64,000 nucleotides of DNA from Corynebacterium tuberculostearicum (GTDB lineage Bacteria > Actinomycetota > Actinomycetes > Mycobacteriales > Mycobacteriaceae), in the NCBI RefSeq assembly GCF_016894265.1, contig NZ_CP069791.1, positions 1,116,001 through 1,180,000 of the forward strand, written 5' to 3'. Below are positions 1 through 8,096 of this stretch, piece after piece. Made by a program: the position numbers and the translations under genes. Within the stretch, counting starts at the first letter, position 1, and each line of letters begins with the position of its first letter. The notes below the pieces were generated by a model. That model was given only the letters and a program-made list of their open reading frames with translations, ran no database searches and was not told the origin of the DNA.

Positions 1-389
1 CCCATGACCCCTACCTCTACGAATCCGTCACCGCGACCTTGGAGCAGCTCCAGACCGCGGACCCGACCATGACTCTGGATGCCTTCTTGCTGCAGGCGAT
101 GGCGCATGCCGGTTGGGCGCCGAGCCTGTTCAACTGCGCCCAGTGCAACCGGCCTGGCCCGCACCACGCCTTCCACCCGGCGGTAGGCGGTGCGGCGTGC
201 CACGAATGTCGGCCGCCGGGCGCGGCCGAAGTGGACCCGGAAACCCTGCATCACCTGTGGCTTTTGGCGCATAACCACCCGACGAACCCGACGAATGCGC
301 AGAAGCAGGAGGGGCATCGTCTAGCGCGGGCGCACCTGCAGTGGCACATGGAGCGCAATGTTTCCGCATTGCAGGTTATGGAGCAGTAG
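1..389 (+). CDS. recO: DNA repair protein RecO, C-terminal part
   Basis: The reading frame (frame 3) is open through the left edge, so only the C-terminal part, about 128 residues, is visible. RecO helps RecF and RecR load RecA on gapped or broken DNA. The visible part has the zinc-ribbon of the family: a CAQC pair followed about 20 residues later by CHEC, then the helical C-terminal segment. uppS begins 10 bp after the stop, which is the usual recO-uppS order in corynebacteria and mycobacteria and supports the call. The true start lies outside the window. Confidence 0.88.
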   Translation, partial: HDPYLYESVTATLEQLQTADPTMTLDAFLLQAMAHAGWAPSLFNCAQCNRPGPHHAFHPAVGGAACHECRPPGAAEVDPETLHHLWLLAHNHPTNPTNAQKQEGHRLARAHLQWHMERNVSALQVMEQ

Positions 390-399
390 AATATAGCCC

Positions 400-1155
400 G
401 TGATTACGCCAGACCCGAACCGCACTTTGACCCCGCCGAATATCCCGGATGAGTTCATGCCGCGCCATATTGCGCTGGTCATGGACGGCAACGGCCGCTG
501 GGCCCAGGAGAAAGGCATGAAGCGCACCGAGGGGCATAGGCGCGGAGAAGCCGTGCTTCTTGACGTCGTCGATGCCTGCCTTGCCGCCGGCGTTCCCTAC
601 CTTTCGGCCTATGCCTTTTCCACGGAGAATTGGCGCCGCAGCCCGGAGGAAGTCCGCTTCCTTATGGGCTTTAACCGCGACGTGCTGCGCCGCCAGCGTG
701 AGTGGCTCAATGAGCGTGGCGTGCGCGTGGTGTGGGCCGGCCGCCGCCCGCGCTTGTGGCGCTCGGTTATTAAGGAGCTCGAGGCCGCCCAGGAGCTGAC
801 CAAGGACAATACCAAGATGACCCTGGCCATGTGCGTCAACTACGGCGGTAGGGCAGAACTGGTGGATGGCTTTAGGGACATCGCCAAGCAGGTTGCCGCG
901 GGCGAGCTTAACCCGCGCGATATCAAGGAAGAAACCATCGCGCAGCACCTCTATGACCCGAGCATGCCGGACGTGGATCTCTTCCTGCGCCCGTCTGGTG
1001 AGAAGCGCACCTCTAACTTCCTGCTGTGGCAGTCCGCCTACGCGGAGATGATTTACCAGGACAAGCTCTTCCCGGACTTTACGCCGGAGGATCTCTTCGC
1101 CGCCATCGAGGAATACGCGCGGCGCGACCGCCGCTTCGGCGGCGTGAAGAAGTAG
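400..1155 (+). CDS. uppS: Undecaprenyl diphosphate synthase (cis-prenyltransferase)
   Basis: This 251-residue protein makes the long-chain polyprenyl diphosphate that carries cell-wall and glycan intermediates. The signature VMDGNGRWA has the catalytic Asp at residue 29. The second conserved block, [15 protein letters not shown], lies near residue 200, followed by the metal-binding C-terminal region. The length is normal for the Z-type family. The start is GTG at 400, ten bases after recO, so the two genes are probably co-transcribed. Corynebacteria often carry a second cis-prenyltransferase for decaprenyl phosphate, so the exact chain length is not settled by sequence. Confidence 0.93.
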   Translation: MITPDPNRTLTPPNIPDEFMPRHIALVMDGNGRWAQEKGMKRTEGHRRGEAVLLDVVDACLAAGVPYLSAYAFSTENWRRSPEEVRFLMGFNRDVLRRQREWLNERGVRVVWAGRRPRLWRSVIKELEAAQELTKDNTKMTLAMCVNYGGRAELVDGFRDIAKQVAAGELNPRDIKEETIAQHLYDPSMPDVDLFLRPSGEKRTSNFLLWQSAYAEMIYQDKLFPDFTPEDLFAAIEEYARRDRRFGGVKK

Positions 1156-1180
1156 CGCGCAGTGCCGAAGTGCTGCGCGG

Positions 1181-1375
1181 CTACTTTTCGGGGATGAATA
1201 TGTCCTCGATGTGGCAGGAAAAGTGGCGCGCGATCTGGAACGCGAGGGGGAGCGAAGGATCGTAGCGCCCTTTTTCAATACTGATGACCGTTTGGCGCGA
1301 GACACCTAGCTCTGTAGCCAAGCCCTGCTGCGAGAGACCTTGGCTCTCGCGAATCTCTTTTAGCCGGTTGTCCAT
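1181..1375 (-). CDS. Small XRE-family transcriptional regulator
   Basis: A 64-residue protein that is little more than a Cro/CI-type helix-turn-helix, covering about residues 5-58 with the recognition helix in VSRQTVISIEKG. It lacks a sensor or dimerisation domain, as in the YozG-like group of minimal regulators. It starts 3 bp after the stop of the upstream membrane protein, so the two form one operon read leftwards from the promoter near 1870. Minimal XRE proteins paired with a small membrane protein are common in Gram-positive bacteria. The natural inference is that it autoregulates through the palindromes at that promoter. Its ligand is unknown. Confidence 0.85.
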   Translation of the reverse strand: MDNRLKEIRESQGLSQQGLATELGVSRQTVISIEKGRYDPSLPLAFQIARHFSCHIEDIFIPEK

Positions 1376-1378
1376 GGC

Positions 1379-1828
1379 TTAGCTCGCCGCCCGCTTGTGG
1401 GCAAAGTAGCTAATGCCAAAGGTGCAGCTGACAAATACTCCCAAGATGATGGTGAGCATGGTGCCGGAAACTTGGAACTCCCAAAAAGAGGAGACAACGC
1501 CTAGGCCGCCGATGCCAAAGAGCATGGCGTGCAGGGTGTTTTCGGAAGCCTGCGAATACCAATGGGATTCGATCGAATTTTCCGGTTCGGGTGTTGCCCC
1601 GCGGATGGTGGACCGATCCACCATAAAAAGCCAGCTAGCGGAGATAGCAACAGGCAGGAGGCACAACGAGTACACGGTAAACGCTAGCCACGGCGAATCT
1701 TCGTGTACGAACGCGGCCACGATGGCACCGGCTGCCGCCGCAAGGGCCGCGCCTGCAGCAACGGACAAAGTTATGAGCTTGGCTTGTGAGCCGCCAAACT
1801 TGGGGCGGCCAAAGCGAGTGGTCTGCAT
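1379..1828 (-). CDS. Small four-helix membrane protein, partner of XRE regulator
   Basis: A 149-residue protein whose start is the ATG at 1828, preceded by a perfect AGGAGG five bases upstream. Four hydrophobic segments are visible at about residues 17-38, 44-64, 95-112 and 119-138 (AKLITLSVAAGAA, AFTVYSLCLLPVA, LHAMLFGIGGLGVV and MLTIILGVFVSC), with a polar loop between the second and third. I do not recognise the family by name, but the pairing with a downstream minimal XRE gene resembles the DUF2178/DUF3796-type membrane protein plus regulator pairs of Firmicutes. The function is unknown. Confidence 0.75.
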   Translation of the reverse strand: MQTTRFGRPKFGGSQAKLITLSVAAGAALAAAAGAIVAAFVHEDSPWLAFTVYSLCLLPVAISASWLFMVDRSTIRGATPEPENSIESHWYSQASENTLHAMLFGIGGLGVVSSFWEFQVSGTMLTIILGVFVSCTFGISYFAHKRAAS

Positions 1829-1862
1829 GGAAACCTCCTGTAGCAACGGTTTGTAAAGTGTG

Positions 1863-1903
1863 CTTGACACACACTATATGTCAAGGGTCCTTTACTGTAA
1901 AGG
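1863..1903 (-). promoter_or_regulatory. Promoter with two palindromic operators for the membrane protein/XRE operon
   Basis: On the minus strand, TTTACA (1896-1901) and TATAGT (1873-1878) are separated by exactly 17 bp, giving a near-consensus promoter. A 15-bp palindrome (1889-1903, CCTTTAC-n-GTAAAGG) overlaps the -35 box. A second inverted repeat (CTTGACA 1863-1869 with TGTCAAG 1879-1885) surrounds the -10 box. The placement predicts repression, probably by the XRE protein of the same operon; that link is inference. Confidence 0.7.
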
Positions 1904-1930
1904 AGGCTTTACTATCGCGGCAGTTGCTAA

Positions 1931-1968
1931 AGAAAAACCTCAGGCTCCGGAAGTTGGAGTCTGAGGTT
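1931..1968 (-). terminator. Rho-independent terminator of zur
   Basis: An inverted repeat (AACCTCAG at 1936-1943 with CTGAGGTT at 1961-1968, extended by CTCC/GGAG) is followed on the minus strand by a TTTTTC run. It lies about 40 bp past the stop of zur. Confidence 0.8.
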
Positions 1969-2005
1969 AGGGGAGAGGCGGCTTCGCAAGGAAGCGCGAG
2001 CGCGA

Positions 2006-2425
2006 TTAGGCAGAGGCGGCGCAGTCGCTGCAGATGCCAAAGACCTCGGCATCGTGGCCGGTGAGCTCGAAGCCGTACTCCTTGGCCACGGAGGTGGCCC
2101 ATTTTTCAATGGGGCCGCCATCGATTTCCTCGGTGCGGCCGCACTTGGTGCATACCAAGTGGTGGTGATGGGCGTCGGTATCGCAATGGCGGTACAGGGT
2201 TTCGCCATTGGGCATGTGGAGGGCGTCCACCGCATCAATATCGGTTAGGGACTGCAGGGTGCGGTACACGGTGGTCAGGCCCACCTTTTCCTCACGCTCT
2301 TGGAGCTCGTGGTAGATCTCCTTGGCGGAGGCGAATTTCTCCATTTCCCGCAGTACCTCAACGACTGCGGTGCGCTGCTTGGTATTGCGCGCGCCTAGTT
2401 TGGGAATACTGTCGTGTAAAGCCAT
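2006..2425 (-). CDS. zur: Fur-family zinc uptake regulator Zur
   Basis: A 139-residue Fur-family repressor. The N-terminal winged helix (about 10-80) contains VGLTTVYRTLQSL. The metal-binding part has HHHH at 86-89, the structural zinc Cys pairs C92/C95 and C132/C135, and H124. The neighbour upstream is an ArsR-type regulator and beyond it is glyS, which is the zur-znr arrangement known from C. glutamicum and C. diphtheriae. That context favours Zur over Fur or PerR. With zinc it should repress zinc-uptake genes. A terminator follows. Confidence 0.88.
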   Translation of the reverse strand: MALHDSIPKLGARNTKQRTAVVEVLREMEKFASAKEIYHELQEREEKVGLTTVYRTLQSLTDIDAVDALHMPNGETLYRHCDTDAHHHHLVCTKCGRTEEIDGGPIEKWATSVAKEYGFELTGHDAEVFGICSDCAASA

Positions 2426-2495
2426 GCCCTCAATATTATCAGTGCTTTTTCAATAACTGCACAGTCAGGCGGCTTTTTATGCAGGGAGGGAGGGG

Positions 2496-2786
2496 TTAGG
2501 AGGCGATCTTGGCGGCGTCGGCAAGCAGGTCCAAAACCTGCGGCGCAATGAGTGAGTAGGTTACCTCGCGGCCGCTGCGCTCGGAGTCCACGATGCCTGC
2601 CTGCTTGAGCACGCGCAGGTGCTGGCTGATAAGTGGTTGGGACTTGCCGGTGGCCTTGACCAGCTCGTGGACAAAGTGATCGCGCTCGGCCAGGCGAGAG
2701 ATGATTGCGATGCGTAGGGGCGAATCGAGGGCAGCGATCACGCCGGCAGCCGCAGAAGTATTTGGGGCCTTGTAAGTGGTCGTCAT
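2496..2786 (-). CDS. znr: ArsR/SmtB-family zinc-responsive regulator Znr
   Basis: A 96-residue winged-helix repressor of the ArsR/SmtB type, with the recognition region SQPLISQHLRVLKQAGIV at about 49-66 and the wing SERSGREVTYSL after it. An alternative TTG start six codons upstream is less likely, because the AAGGTGA ahead of the ATG at 2786 works as its ribosome site. It sits 70 bp upstream of zur in the same direction. In C. glutamicum the homologous ArsR gene precedes zur and controls it in response to zinc, so excess zinc would relieve repression of zur. The symbol is transferred by synteny. Confidence 0.85.
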   Translation of the reverse strand: MTTTYKAPNTSAAAGVIAALDSPLRIAIISRLAERDHFVHELVKATGKSQPLISQHLRVLKQAGIVDSERSGREVTYSLIAPQVLDLLADAAKIAS

Positions 2787-2970
2787 AGGGAATGTCACCT
2801 TCAATTAAATACCTATTACCTGTCGGTTACTCTTATATTACCCGATGCGTTCAATAACTCGTATATATTTCAAATTAAATTCATGCCCCAATCCCACCGC
2901 CAGGAAGCGCTTCGGGTTAGACTGAACGAGATTGTCAAGACTGTCCCCTACCAGAGGAGTCCGAAAACTT

Positions 2971-4350
2971 ATGGCATCCGTCATCGATACCGTTGTGAAC
3001 CTGTGTAAGCGCCGCGGCTTGGTCTACCAGGCAGGTGAAATTTACGGCGGTTCCCGCTCCGCGTGGGATTACGGCCCTCTTGGTGTAGAGCTCAAGGAAA
3101 ACATCAAGCGCCAGTGGTGGCGCCACATGGTGCAGTCCCGCGCTGACGTCGTGGGCGTGGACACCTCCGTCATCCAGCCGCGCCAGGTCTGGGTATCCTC
3201 CGGCCACGTCGAGGTTTTCTCTGACCCGCTGGTGGAATCCCGCCACACCGGCAAGCGCTACCGCGCGGACCACCTGATTGAGGCCTACGAGGAAAAGCAC
3301 GGCCACGAGCCAGAAAACGGCCTGGCAGACATCAATGACCCAGAGACCGGCCAGCCGGGCGACTGGACCGAGCCGAAGGCCTTCTCCGGCCTGCTCAAGA
3401 CCTTCCTCGGCCCGGTGGACGACGAGCAGGGCCTGCACTACCTGCGCCCGGAGACCGCACAGGGCATCTTCGTCAACTTCAAGAATGTGATGACCTCCTC
3501 GCGCATGAAGCCGCCGTTTGGCATCGCGAACATCGGCAAGTCCTTCCGTAACGAGATCACCCCGGGCAACTTCATCTTCCGTACCCGCGAGTTCGAGCAG
3601 ATGGAAATGGAGTTCTTCGTCAAGCCGGGCGAGGACGAAGAGTGGCACCAGTACTGGATTGATGACCGCTACAACTGGTATGTGGACCTGGGCATCAAGG
3701 AAGAAAACCTGCGCCTGTACGAGCACCCGAAGGAAAAGCTCTCCCACTACTCCAAGCGCACCGTGGACGTGGAGTACGCCTTTGGCTTCAAGGGCTCCAA
3801 GTGGGGCGAGCTGGAAGGCGTGGCCAACCGCACGGACTATGACCTGTCCGTCCACGCCAAGGGCTCGGGCGAGGACCTGTCCTACTATGACCAGGCCAAC
3901 GAGGAGCGCTGGATCCCGTACGTTATTGAGCCGGCCGCCGGCCTGGGCCGTTCCATGATGGCCTTCCTGGTGGACGCCTACGACGAGGAAGAGGCTCCGA
4001 ACGCCAAAGGCGGCACCGATAAGCGCGTGGTCCTGCGCCTGGACCGCCGCCTGGCACCGATCAAGGTGGCCGTACTGCCGCTGTCCAAGAAAGAAGAGCT
4101 CTCCGAGCCCGCCCGCAAGCTGGCCGATAAGCTGCGCGCACACTGGAACGTGGACTTTGACGTCTCCGGCGCCATCGGCCGCCGCTACCGCCGCCAGGAT
4201 GAGATCGGCACCCCGTTCTGCGTCACCTTCGACTTCGACACCCTCGAGGACGATGCCGTGACCGTGCGCGAGCGCGACACCATGGAGCAGGAGCGCGTGA
4301 AGCTCGATGACCTCGAGGCTTACCTCGCTGCCCGCCTGATTGGGTGCTAG
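2971..4350 (+). CDS. glyS: Glycyl-tRNA synthetase (single-chain, class II)
   Basis: A 459-residue enzyme that charges tRNA-Gly. Class II motif 2 is visible as the [10 protein letters not shown] and [12 protein letters not shown] segments, motif 3 as [14 protein letters not shown], and [13 protein letters not shown] is typical of the dimeric glycine enzyme. The anticodon-binding domain occupies the last 100 residues. The start is the ATG at 2971 with AGGAG ten bases upstream; the frame is open 13 codons further up but without a ribosome site. The divergent zinc regulators upstream fit the conserved corynebacterial order. Confidence 0.95.
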   Translation: MASVIDTVVNLCKRRGLVYQAGEIYGGSRSAWDYGPLGVELKENIKRQWWRHMVQSRADVVGVDTSVIQPRQVWVSSGHVEVFSDPLVESRHTGKRYRADHLIEAYEEKHGHEPENGLADINDPETGQPGDWTEPKAFSGLLKTFLGPVDDEQGLHYLRPETAQGIFVNFKNVMTSSRMKPPFGIANIGKSFRNEITPGNFIFRTREFEQMEMEFFVKPGEDEEWHQYWIDDRYNWYVDLGIKEENLRLYEHPKEKLSHYSKRTVDVEYAFGFKGSKWGELEGVANRTDYDLSVHAKGSGEDLSYYDQANEERWIPYVIEPAAGLGRSMMAFLVDAYDEEEAPNAKGGTDKRVVLRLDRRLAPIKVAVLPLSKKEELSEPARKLADKLRAHWNVDFDVSGAIGRRYRRQDEIGTPFCVTFDFDTLEDDAVTVRERDTMEQERVKLDDLEAYLAARLIGC

Positions 4351-4352
4351 TA

Positions 4353-4862
4353 ATGCATTACACCAGCTGGGATCGCTCCGACCGCGCAAAGCCCGTGCTC
4401 TTGGCCGAGGAAGGCCCGGAGCAGCTGGGTGTATTCTCGGAGCATTCCGCGGAGGTGGATGGCCACTTCTGGCGCACCGAGGTCAGTGACCTTGGCGCTT
4501 CTGCCACGCTTGCCGACGGCTCCATTTACCGCCTTGCCGGCCGCCCCGGCCGCGACAAGCGCCTGGAGGCATCGCTCAACGGCCGTACCTTCACCTTCAT
4601 CAACGAAAACAGCGGCGACTGGATCATCGATGACGTCGATGATGAAAAGGTAGGGCAGTTTACCTCCCGCAATTCCGGCGTGCGCAAGTCCATCCTCGAA
4701 TTCGAGCACGATGCCGAGGGCCTGACCACCGCGGAAATCGCCGGCCTGAGCTGGTTTACCCGCGTCATCCTGGATGCCACCACCCAGGGCAAGGCATGGG
4801 CCTGGATTATCACCTTGGTCCTAGCATCCATCGTCGCCCTCGTCGCGCTATTCGTCCTCTAA
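4353..4862 (+). CDS. Conserved hypothetical protein with C-terminal membrane anchor
   Basis: A 169-residue protein that starts two bases after the glyS stop, so it is probably translated from the same message. About 145 soluble residues are followed by one membrane helix at the very C-terminus (WAWIITLVLASIVALVALFV), giving a tail-anchored topology. I recognise no catalytic motif. The next gene overlaps its stop codon, and the two look like diverged paralogues of one fold (both have short beta-rich segments with DG turns). Function unknown. Confidence 0.75.
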   Translation: MHYTSWDRSDRAKPVLLAEEGPEQLGVFSEHSAEVDGHFWRTEVSDLGASATLADGSIYRLAGRPGRDKRLEASLNGRTFTFINENSGDWIIDDVDDEKVGQFTSRNSGVRKSILEFEHDAEGLTTAEIAGLSWFTRVILDATTQGKAWAWIITLVLASIVALVALFVL

Positions 4863-5302
4863 TGACTATCCAGTGGACCTGGCGCGCGGGCGCTCTCACC
4901 AACGCCGAGGGGCACGAGCTTGCCTCCGTGCGCGACGGCGTGCTTGCCACCGCGGCCGGCGAGCGCCTCGCCTTAGAATCCTCGCTGGATTCTTCCCCCC
5001 CGCGGTTCTTCCTGCGCGCGCAGACCCCGGCGGGCGAGGATTTCTCGGTCACCCAGGCCGGGATTACCGTCACCCGGCTGCGCGCGACCTGCGCTGACCG
5101 CGAGTACCTTCTCGATCGCCGCAACCCCTTCCGCCGCGAGCGCCGCATTGTGGCCCGCGTCACCGGCGCCGAGGTTGCCAGCACCGCGCCGGCCGGAAAC
5201 GGGCTGCAGGTGAGCGTGGGCGAGCTGCCCGAGCTCGACGCCATCTTCTTGAGCTACGCCTGCGCGCTTCTCGACGCCACCCCGCGCACCCTGCGCACCT
5301 AG
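4862..5302 (+). CDS. Conserved hypothetical protein downstream of glyS
   Basis: A 146-residue protein whose ATG overlaps the stop of the preceding gene (TAATG), so the two are translationally coupled. It begins MTIQWTWRAGALTNAEG and is rich in Arg and short beta-strand patterns. No membrane helix or known motif is visible. It appears to share the general layout of the preceding protein without its membrane anchor. Beyond conserved placement after glyS nothing can be said about function. Convergent with the TPM-domain gene. Confidence 0.65.
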   Translation: MTIQWTWRAGALTNAEGHELASVRDGVLATAAGERLALESSLDSSPPRFFLRAQTPAGEDFSVTQAGITVTRLRATCADREYLLDRRNPFRRERRIVARVTGAEVASTAPAGNGLQVSVGELPELDAIFLSYACALLDATPRTLRT

Positions 5303-5405
5303 CCCTGCGCCGGGGAGAGCCGGGAGCCGGGCCACCCGCGCGCGAGCCTAGGGCAGGGCTGCCAGGCCGTGGGTCGGACTGGGCAGGCTAGGCGGAATGG
5401 GCGGG

Positions 5406-7427
5406 CTAGAAGGAGCCGCCGCGGAAGCCGCCTCCGCCGCCTCCGCCGCCAAAGCTTCCTCCACCGAAGCCGCCGCCTCCGAAACCTCCGCCGAAGCCGC
5501 GGCCGCCACCGAGCATCTGGCCGATGACCACGCCGGTGACGATGTTATTGGCAGCATTGCCCATCTGCTGGCGCTGCTGGCGGCGGCGGTGCTCGTCGAT
5601 GTCATTCTTGGCGCGCTGCAGCGCCGCCTGGGCTGCGGCCACCGCTTCGCGGGAGGACTGCAGCGCGGCGCGGATATCGCTGCGCTCGGTGTGGAGGGCT
5701 TGGGCGTGGAGACGTTTGGCGTCGGCAAGCGCGGTGCGCGCACCCGAGCCGATGATGCGACCGCGGGAGGAAATGAGGTCTTCTGCGGCCTGGATATTGG
5801 ATTCCGCCACGGAAATCTGCTGGCGGAAGAGGTCTAGCTGGCGCGCGTGCGTGGAGGTCTTTTCGCGCACGCGGTCGAGTGCTTCATCCAGCTCGGTATC
5901 GATGGAGGTCAGCGCGGTGTGCTGGCCCAGCGGATCCTGCTGGCCTTGGGCCTTGGCCTCGTTGACGGCGGTACCAGCGCGGCCGAGCAGATCCTCGAGC
6001 TTGTCCCAATCCGCGGTGGTTCCCTGGGCCTTGCCTTGCCGTTCAAGTTCGCGGGCCTCGTTGATCTCGCCTTCTACCTCGGCGATAAGCGCCTCGAGGT
6101 TGCGGCGGGCGGTGGCGATATTCTCCTCGGCGTTTTCCACGCCGGAAATGAGGCGATCCGTCATCTCGCAGGCGTGCTCGATATCGCGAATAAGTCCTAC
6201 GAGCGGGCCCTGTTGGCCGGCCGGCTGGGCCTGGACCCCGCGGGCCTTGTCGAGCAGCTTTTCGGCCTCATCCAGGGAAGCGGCGGCAAGCTCGGGGTTA
6301 TCGGCAATGGAGGAGAGCACGTGCTCGTCATAGTTGGACTTCAGGCTGGCCAGCGTTGATTCGGCCTCCGGCAGGCGGGCGCGCAGGCCCACGGTGCGCT
6401 GGGTGAGCTCATCCAGCTTTTCATCGGAGTGGATGAGCAGATCGCGCATCTTGGCAAACTCCTCGGCCTGCGCATCGAGGGCATCATCGGCCTGGCCGCA
6501 GGAGGAGACGATTTCTACCAGCATCTGGCGGCGCTCGGCCGGGGACTCCGGCACGGCATCATCCAAGCGCTGGCGCAGGTGGAAGGCCTTCTGCAGGGTA
6601 GAGTTGGAATGGTTCATGGCCTTGGTAAAGGGGCGCACGCGCTCGGGTCCGAACTCGGAGAGCGCGATATTAAGTTCCTCTTTGCCGCGGCGGATGGACT
6701 CATCGGTAGAGACCAACTCCTCCTGGGCCAGCTGGTCCAAAGTCTCCAGCGGGAGGCGGTTTAGCTGATCGGTATCGACCGGGGCGATCTCGCGGGCGGA
6801 TTCCAGCGTCTGCGCATTATTTTTCTTGGTGTTGCGGCGCGAGTAGTACATGATTCCGCCACCGGCGGCGACGATGGCGGCCGCGCCACCGCCCAGCCAC
6901 GCCAGGCCAGAGGAGTCGGAGGAATCGGAGGCGGGGGAGTTGCCCAAGGCGGCATCAGCAAGCGCGAGGGCCGAAGCCCCGTACTCGTCGCTGGCCAGCT
7001 CGTCATAGGCGGCGTCATACATCTGATCCAACCGGCCCTTGGGCCACGCATCGCCGGTCTGCACACCCATCTTGCGATCATTAATGGAAAGCGCATAGAC
7101 CGCAGAATTCGGCCCCTTGTCCTTGACAGCCGCTGCGGCAAAGGTTTCCGGATCCGTGCCCAACTCATCGGTGATGTAGACGAAAAGGGTTCGGTGCTCG
7201 TCTTTTTGCAGCTGGCCAATCTTCTCCCTGAGCTCGGCCTTTTCTTGGGTGCTTAATACGCCCGCATCATCGGTAACCTTTTCCGTGAGGGTTGCCGTAC
7301 CGGTGCCCTGCGCCACCGTGGTGGTCTCGGCGGCGAAGGCAGACCCCGCACCGACGGAGGTGCAGCCCAAAATGAAAGCGGCAATGGCCGCGCGGCCCAA
7401 ACGTGCACTCAAATTCATGCCCACCAC
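5406..7427 (-). CDS. Secreted/membrane TPM-domain protein with coiled coil and Gly-rich tail
   Basis: A 673-residue protein with a signal peptide (about 1-32, ending GSAFAAE), then a TPM (TLP18.3/Psb32/MOLO-1) domain at about 50-165 of the type once described as the beta-propeller-of-methanol-dehydrogenase family. One membrane helix follows at about 178-196 before SRRNTKK. The next 400 residues are charged and helical, with long coiled-coil stretches. The last 40 residues are almost pure Gly/Phe repeats, as in YgcG-like proteins. Topology therefore puts the TPM domain outside and the coiled coil inside. The homologue sits in the same place in other corynebacteria. Start GTG 7427 has GGAG eight bases upstream; GTG 7424 and ATG 7418 are alternatives. 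Confidence 0.85.
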   Translation of the reverse strand: MVGMNLSARLGRAAIAAFILGCTSVGAGSAFAAETTTVAQGTGTATLTEKVTDDAGVLSTQEKAELREKIGQLQKDEHRTLFVYITDELGTDPETFAAAAVKDKGPNSAVYALSINDRKMGVQTGDAWPKGRLDQMYDAAYDELASDEYGASALALADAALGNSPASDSSDSSGLAWLGGGAAAIVAAGGGIMYYSRRNTKKNNAQTLESAREIAPVDTDQLNRLPLETLDQLAQEELVSTDESIRRGKEELNIALSEFGPERVRPFTKAMNHSNSTLQKAFHLRQRLDDAVPESPAERRQMLVEIVSSCGQADDALDAQAEEFAKMRDLLIHSDEKLDELTQRTVGLRARLPEAESTLASLKSNYDEHVLSSIADNPELAAASLDEAEKLLDKARGVQAQPAGQQGPLVGLIRDIEHACEMTDRLISGVENAEENIATARRNLEALIAEVEGEINEARELERQGKAQGTTADWDKLEDLLGRAGTAVNEAKAQGQQDPLGQHTALTSIDTELDEALDRVREKTSTHARQLDLFRQQISVAESNIQAAEDLISSRGRIIGSGARTALADAKRLHAQALHTERSDIRAALQSSREAVAAAQAALQRAKNDIDEHRRRQQRQQMGNAANNIVTGVVIGQMLGGGRGFGGGFGGGGFGGGSFGGGGGGGGFRGGSF

Positions 7428-7472
7428 TTTACCGGCTCCGCCTAGCCCTCCGGCAGGTAGTGTAGTGGGGCA

Positions 7473-8048
7473 GTGAAGTACGCAATTGTTTTAGGAACCG
7501 CCCAATACGATGGCCGCCCCTCCCGGATCTTGGCCGGCCGCCTGCGCCACGCCGGTGAGCTCGCCACCGCCGAGGGACTGGAGGTCATCACCGTGGGCGG
7601 CAAGCTGCCTGGGGATAGGTTTACTGAGGCCGGTGTTGGCCGCAGCTACCTGCGCGAGCACTTCCCGCACCTGACCGTGCACGCGGTGGAGGAGGGGATG
7701 GATACCCGCAGCTCCCTCAGCGCGGTCAAGGAAGCCTTCGCGCTTTCCGACGCCACCATCATCACCGATCCCCTCCACCGCCTGCGCACCGCCATCATCG
7801 CCCGTCAAGAGGGCATCACAGCCACCGTCTCCGGCACGCCGTACTACCCGGCCGCGCGCTTTTCTAAGCCCTGGTGGCGCTACCTTGCCCACGAAACCGG
7901 TGGCGTGGCCTACGCGCTGGTGGCCGGCCTTTTGTCGCCGCGCGGTGCCGCTGCACTGCGCAATGGTTTCTACCGCGTGGAACGGGTGCTGCGCCCGAAT
8001 CAAAAGCTGCGGCATCAGACGATTCAGCAGGAAGACAACCGCACTTAG
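7473..8048 (+). CDS. YdcF-like (DUF218) protein
   Basis: A 191-residue protein with the DUF218/YdcF pattern: a buried first strand (YAIVLGTAQYDGRPS), a conserved acidic/Arg segment (EEGMDTRSSLSAVKEA) and the ATIITDPLHRLRT strand-loop. Some relatives act in envelope or vancomycin-sensitivity phenotypes, but the reaction is unknown. The start is GTG 7473. A TAGTGT hexamer ending about eight bases upstream suggests a leaderless message. dgt follows after 48 bp in the same direction. Confidence 0.75.
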   Translation: MKYAIVLGTAQYDGRPSRILAGRLRHAGELATAEGLEVITVGGKLPGDRFTEAGVGRSYLREHFPHLTVHAVEEGMDTRSSLSAVKEAFALSDATIITDPLHRLRTAIIARQEGITATVSGTPYYPAARFSKPWWRYLAHETGGVAYALVAGLLSPRGAAALRNGFYRVERVLRPNQKLRHQTIQQEDNRT

Positions 8049-8096
8049 GCCACGTTGCTCACCCAAAGGGCCTGTTCGCGGAATAAACTTGAGGCC

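Noticed and set aside
376..1305. 309-codon minus-strand frame across uppS
   Set aside because: Mirror of the uppS codon pattern; no ribosome site and no recognisable domain.
2426..2495. Zur operator between znr and zur
   Set aside because: Only a loose AT-rich pattern is seen; no good inverted repeat of the Zur type could be placed.
2935..4389. 484-codon open frame on the minus strand across glyS
   Set aside because: It is the antisense shadow of a strongly conserved synthetase in GC-rich DNA, with no protein-family features of its own.
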